A DNA stretch of 36,855 nt from Methanocorpusculum sp. (GTDB lineage: Archaea; Halobacteriota; Methanomicrobia; Methanomicrobiales; Methanocorpusculaceae), in assembly GCA_017399555.1 (NCBI GenBank), contig JAFQBW010000032.1, forward strand, positions 1 to 36,855. The letters are read 5' to 3'. Of this stretch, positions 34,384 to 36,855 are shown one piece after another (the first letter of the stretch is position 1; the number at the start of each line of letters is the position of its first letter). Under the pieces are notes generated by a model. It ran no database searches, had not been told where the DNA came from, and was given only the letters and a program-made list of their open reading frames with translations. Made by a program: the position numbers and the translations under genes.

Positions 34384-36051
34384 TTAGAAGAGGCCGGAAA
34401 TATTTCCGTCGTTGTCGATGTCGATTCCGCAGGCGGCCGGAACTGCCGGAAGTCCCGGAAGGGTCATGATGTCGCCGGTCTCCGCGACAATGAATCCTGC
34501 ACCGTTGCAGAGGCGAATCGTTGCAACACTGACCGTAAATCCGGTTGGTCTGCCGAGTTTGTTCGGATCGTCGGATAAGGAGTACTGGGTCTTTGCAACA
34601 CAGATCGGCAGGTTTCCGCGGCCGAGTGCCTCGATTTCCTTAATTGCAGACTCTGCTGCTGCAGAGTAGACAACATCTGCTGCGCCGTAGATGGTGGTGG
34701 CGATGGTGTGGAGCTTTTCCTTGATTGGTTTTTCGAGGTCGTAGATGCAGTGGAAGTCGGACGGAAGTTCGCAGGACTCGACAACTGCTTTGGCAAGCTC
34801 GATACCGCCCTCTCCTCCCTTGGCGAAGACTTCGGATAAGGCGAACTTTGCTCCCTTGGATTTGCAGAACTCTTCGAGGACAGCAAGTTCTTCGTCAGAG
34901 TCGGATGCAAAGCGGTTGATGGCGACAACGACCGGGACTCCGAACTTCTGGAGGTTTTCGATGTGCGCCTCGAGGTTGATCATACCGGCCTTGAGTGCAT
35001 CGACGTTCGGGATGGTGGTGTCCTCTTTCTTGACTCCGCCGTTGTACTTTAATGCACGAACGGTTGCGACCAGGACGATGGTGGACGGGGTAAGGCCTGC
35101 GTAGCGGCACTTGATGTCCATGAACTTTTCTGCGCCAAGGTCGGAACCGAATCCTGCTTCGGTGATGACGTAGTCTGCCATCTTTAAGGCGAGTTTGGTT
35201 GCACGAACGGAGTTGCAGCCGTGGGCGATGTTTGCGAACGGTCCGCCGTGGATGAGACACGGGGTGTGTTCTAAGGTCTGGACAAGGTTCGGCTTTACTG
35301 CGTCTTTTAAGAGGGCAGCCATTGCACCGACCGCCTTTAAGTCACGGGCGTAGAGCGGGGTTCCTTTTCTGCTGTAGCCAAAGATGATATTTCCAAGGCG
35401 CTCTTTTAAGTCGTCGATGTCTTTTGCGAGACAGAGGATTGCCATGATTTCACTGGCAACAGTGATCATGAAGTGGTCTTCGCGCGGGACACCGTTGACG
35501 GTTCCGCCAAGGCCGATGATGCAGTTGCGAAGTACTCTGTCGTTCATGTCAAGACAGCGCTTGAAGATGATTCTGCGGGTGTCGATGTCTAAGGCATTGC
35601 CCTGCTGGATGTGGTTGTCAATCATTGCGCAGAGGAGGTTGTTTGCGGCAGTGATTGCGTGGAAGTCTCCGGTGAAGTGGAGGTTGATGTCTTCCATTGG
35701 GACAACCTGGGAGTATCCTCCGCCGGCTGCTCCTCCTTTGACACCGAAAACCGGGCCTAAGGATGGTTCACGAAGGGCGATGATTGCCTTTTTGCCAATC
35801 TTCGGCATTGCCTGGCCGAGACCGACGGTGGTGGTGGTTTTTCCTTCGCCTGCCGGGGTCGGGTTGATGGCGGTGACTAAGATGAGTTTTCCGTCCGGGT
35901 TTTTCTCGAGGCGTTTTTCTAATGCGTCGGAGAGCTTTGCTTTGTAGTTTCCATAGAGTTCGATTTCGTCCGCGTCGATATCGAGGGTTGCGGCGATTTC
36001 GGTGATTTTCTTGAGCTCGGTCTGGTGAGCAATTTCAATGTCAGAAAGCAT
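34384..36051 (-). CDS. fhs: Formate-tetrahydrofolate ligase
   Basis: This 555-aa ATP-dependent enzyme makes 10-formyl-tetrahydrofolate from formate. The ATP loop [17 protein letters not shown] is near residue 67, followed by [21 protein letters not shown]-type sequence (seen in parts) and HFTGDFHAI. The length is that of bacterial FTHFS. In a methanogen, where tetrahydromethanopterin carries C1 units for methanogenesis, this gene implies a folate-type C1 pool, probably for purine or other biosynthesis (inference). It is transcribed alone from a TATA box at 36091-36100, with a GGTGA ribosome binding site before the ATG. Probably acquired from bacteria. Confidence 0.96.
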   Translation of the reverse strand: MLSDIEIAHQTELKKITEIAATLDIDADEIELYGNYKAKLSDALEKRLEKNPDGKLILVTAINPTPAGEGKTTTTVGLGQAMPKIGKKAIIALREPSLGPVFGVKGGAAGGGYSQVVPMEDINLHFTGDFHAITAANNLLCAMIDNHIQQGNALDIDTRRIIFKRCLDMNDRVLRNCIIGLGGTVNGVPREDHFMITVASEIMAILCLAKDIDDLKERLGNIIFGYSRKGTPLYARDLKAVGAMAALLKDAVKPNLVQTLEHTPCLIHGGPFANIAHGCNSVRATKLALKMADYVITEAGFGSDLGAEKFMDIKCRYAGLTPSTIVLVATVRALKYNGGVKKEDTTIPNVDALKAGMINLEAHIENLQKFGVPVVVAINRFASDSDEELAVLEEFCKSKGAKFALSEVFAKGGEGGIELAKAVVESCELPSDFHCIYDLEKPIKEKLHTIATTIYGAADVVYSAAAESAIKEIEALGRGNLPICVAKTQYSLSDDPNKLGRPTGFTVSVATIRLCNGAGFIVAETGDIMTLPGLPAVPAACGIDIDNDGNISGLF

Positions 36052-36090
36052 GAGTTCACCTGTATAGATAATATATTAGTAGGTGATTCC

Positions 36091-36100
36091 AGTATATAAC
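36091..36100 (-). promoter_or_regulatory. TATA box of fhs
   Basis: The minus strand reads GTTATATACT about 40-49 nt upstream of the ATG at 36051, predicting a leader of about 20 nt that includes a GGTGA ribosome binding site (about 36057-36061). Confidence 0.5.
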
Positions 36101-36137
36101 TTGAACTCATCGGATGGATAAGATTATTCAGAAAAGA

Positions 36138-36211
36138 AGCCCCAGGAGGGATTTGAACCCCCGACCTGCTGATTACAAATCAGCCGCTATGCCGGTCTAA
36201 GCCACTAGGGC
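36138..36211 (-). tRNA. tRNA-Thr (anticodon TGT)
   Basis: Acceptor arms GCCCTAG/CTGGGGC (with wobble pairs), anticodon stem GCTGA/TCAGC around loop TTTGTAA (anticodon TGT) and a T arm with GGGTTCAAATCCC core are present. The discriminator is T, as usual for archaeal tRNA-Thr; CCA is not encoded and no intron is seen. Confidence 0.95.
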
Positions 36212-36230
36212 AAAATTGCGTATAGTAGTT

Positions 36231-36250
36231 GTACGTATGAGATATAATAG
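36231..36250 (-). promoter_or_regulatory. tRNA-Thr promoter with TACGTAC element
   Basis: The minus strand reads CTATTATATC (36241-36250), TC, then ATACGTAC (36231-36238), about 20-39 nt upstream of the tRNA. The same arrangement occurs before the ferritin-like gene. Confidence 0.5.
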
Positions 36251-36275
36251 TTTACGGAAAATGAGTTTGGACAGG

Positions 36276-36581
36276 TTACTGTCCGAGTTTTTCGATTTCT
36301 TCTTCGACTTCTTCCGCGCCTTCTGCGTAGTATCCGGCTTCGTCTCCGTCCAGGTGGTGGAGGAGGCGGAGGAATTCTCCGGCGTGGACTTTTTCTTCGT
36401 TGGCGATGTCGATTAAGACGTCAATGGCGAGTTTGTCGTCGATGGATTCTGCGAGCTGTTCGTAGAGCTGGATTGCTTCATATTCTGCGGCGATCATGAA
36501 GCGGATGGCGCGAACGAGTTCCGCATGAGTGAGTTTGCGGTTTTCGTGCAGGACGGCAAATGGTGTTCCAAATTCTGGCAT
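36276..36581 (-). CDS. Small ferritin-like protein (EncFtn/rubrerythrin-related)
   Basis: A 101-aa protein with two long helices, half a ferritin fold, so it must dimerise to form a four-helix di-iron site. Ligand candidates are the glutamates in AAEYEAIQLYEQL (about 31-43) and the ExxH in NEEKVHAGEF (about 61-70). The C-terminal tail (about 78-101) is very acidic. Size and motif spacing resemble encapsulated-ferritin-type proteins, which oxidise and store iron inside encapsulin shells, but no encapsulin gene is in this window and a stand-alone role is equally possible. It lies between tRNA-Thr and 5S rRNA, on the same strand, with its own TATA box. Confidence 0.75.
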   Translation of the reverse strand: MPEFGTPFAVLHENRKLTHAELVRAIRFMIAAEYEAIQLYEQLAESIDDKLAIDVLIDIANEEKVHAGEFLRLLHHLDGDEAGYYAEGAEEVEEEIEKLGQ

Positions 36582-36592
36582 GGGAAATTATA

Positions 36593-36612
36593 GTACGTAC
36601 GAGGATAAATAG
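36593..36612 (-). promoter_or_regulatory. Ferritin-like gene promoter with TACGTAC element
   Basis: The minus strand reads CTATTTATCC (36603-36612), TC, then GTACGTAC (36593-36600), ending 12 nt before the ATG at 36581. Fifteen of 20 positions agree with the tRNA-Thr promoter. Confidence 0.5.
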
Positions 36613-36737
36613 GTTTGAGATTCGGCAAAGCGAATAGGAAAAGAGCTGGTGATTAGTTAGAATGAAGAATAGATACAGCGCTTTCGCTTGTGTGTTTAGA
36701 TTACGGTAAGAATGGTTTCAACAAAAGGAAGGGGGGT

Positions 36738-36852
36738 TGCAGCGTTGACTAGTTCCCGAGAACTCGCGTATCTGAGTACAGTAGTCGACGCAAGAGAGCT
36801 TAACTGCCGGGTTCGGAATGGGTCCGGGTGGAACCTCTCTGCTATGGCCGCA
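36738..36852 (-). rRNA. rrf: 5S ribosomal RNA
   Basis: The minus strand shows the conserved 5S core CCCATTCCGAACCCGG followed by AGTTAAGCTC, and the terminal stem TGCGGC/GCTGCA closes at 36852 and 36738. Ends may be off by one or two nt. A pyrimidine stretch with T4 follows the 3' end. The 23S and 16S genes would lie to the right, outside the window, if this is the end of an rRNA operon. Confidence 0.95.
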
Positions 36853-36855
36853 TAA

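Overview
This window reads as methanogenic archaeon chromosome, most likely order Methanomicrobiales and possibly Methanocorpusculum or a relative (inference from gene content; no database search was possible). The evidence is the McrA-arginine methyltransferase Mmp10, a modified archaeal mevalonate operon, Pelota, ABCE1, an archaeal tRNA-Trp with a box C/D intron, T-run terminators and tRNA genes without encoded CCA. Bacterial-type genes (gyrB-gyrA, fhs, rubrerythrin) sit among them, as known for this order.

Layout. 1-939: no convincing gene; two GC-rich degenerate blocks flank an AT-rich, hairpin-containing stretch. 940-6745 (minus): tightly overlapping isoprenoid operon, in transcription order memo-mvk-ipk-fni-rnj-idsA. 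6948-8293 (minus): ferredoxin-nitroreductase and CoaD. 8329-11834 (minus): tRNA-Pro, endonuclease III and two tandem MFS exporters. 12083-14605 (minus): tRNA-Trp with a guide-RNA intron, a double-Cache lipoprotein and UMP kinase. 14671-18025: PH-domain/tail-anchored pair, rubrerythrin, a Cmi4-like HTH protein, a CYTH protein and a small lipoprotein. 18053-22501: acyl-CoA synthetase, mmp10 translationally coupled to a compact RNase III-like protein, and a class I aldolase. 22602-29329: tRNA-Arg and a ribosome-rescue island, then a ferredoxin and a rubredoxin fusion. 29535-36051: gyrB-gyrA, a lipoprotein and fhs. 36138-36855: tRNA-Thr, a small ferritin-like protein and 5S rRNA, probably the end of an rRNA operon lying to the right.

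The most interesting part is 22749-28196. rqcH and pelA (stalled-ribosome handling) are transcribed divergently from a two-gene operon. The first gene of that operon fuses an ABCE1-type double [4Fe-4S] domain to a three-helix membrane domain resembling EMC6 of the ER membrane complex. The second is ABCE1 itself. The arrangement suggests a membrane-linked branch of ribosome recycling or quality control in this archaeon.

Four start sites need care. The longest open frames for the downstream MFS gene, nth and pyrH run into neighbouring genes or the tRNA, and internal ATGs are preferred. gyrA starts at a TTG with a strong ribosome binding site.
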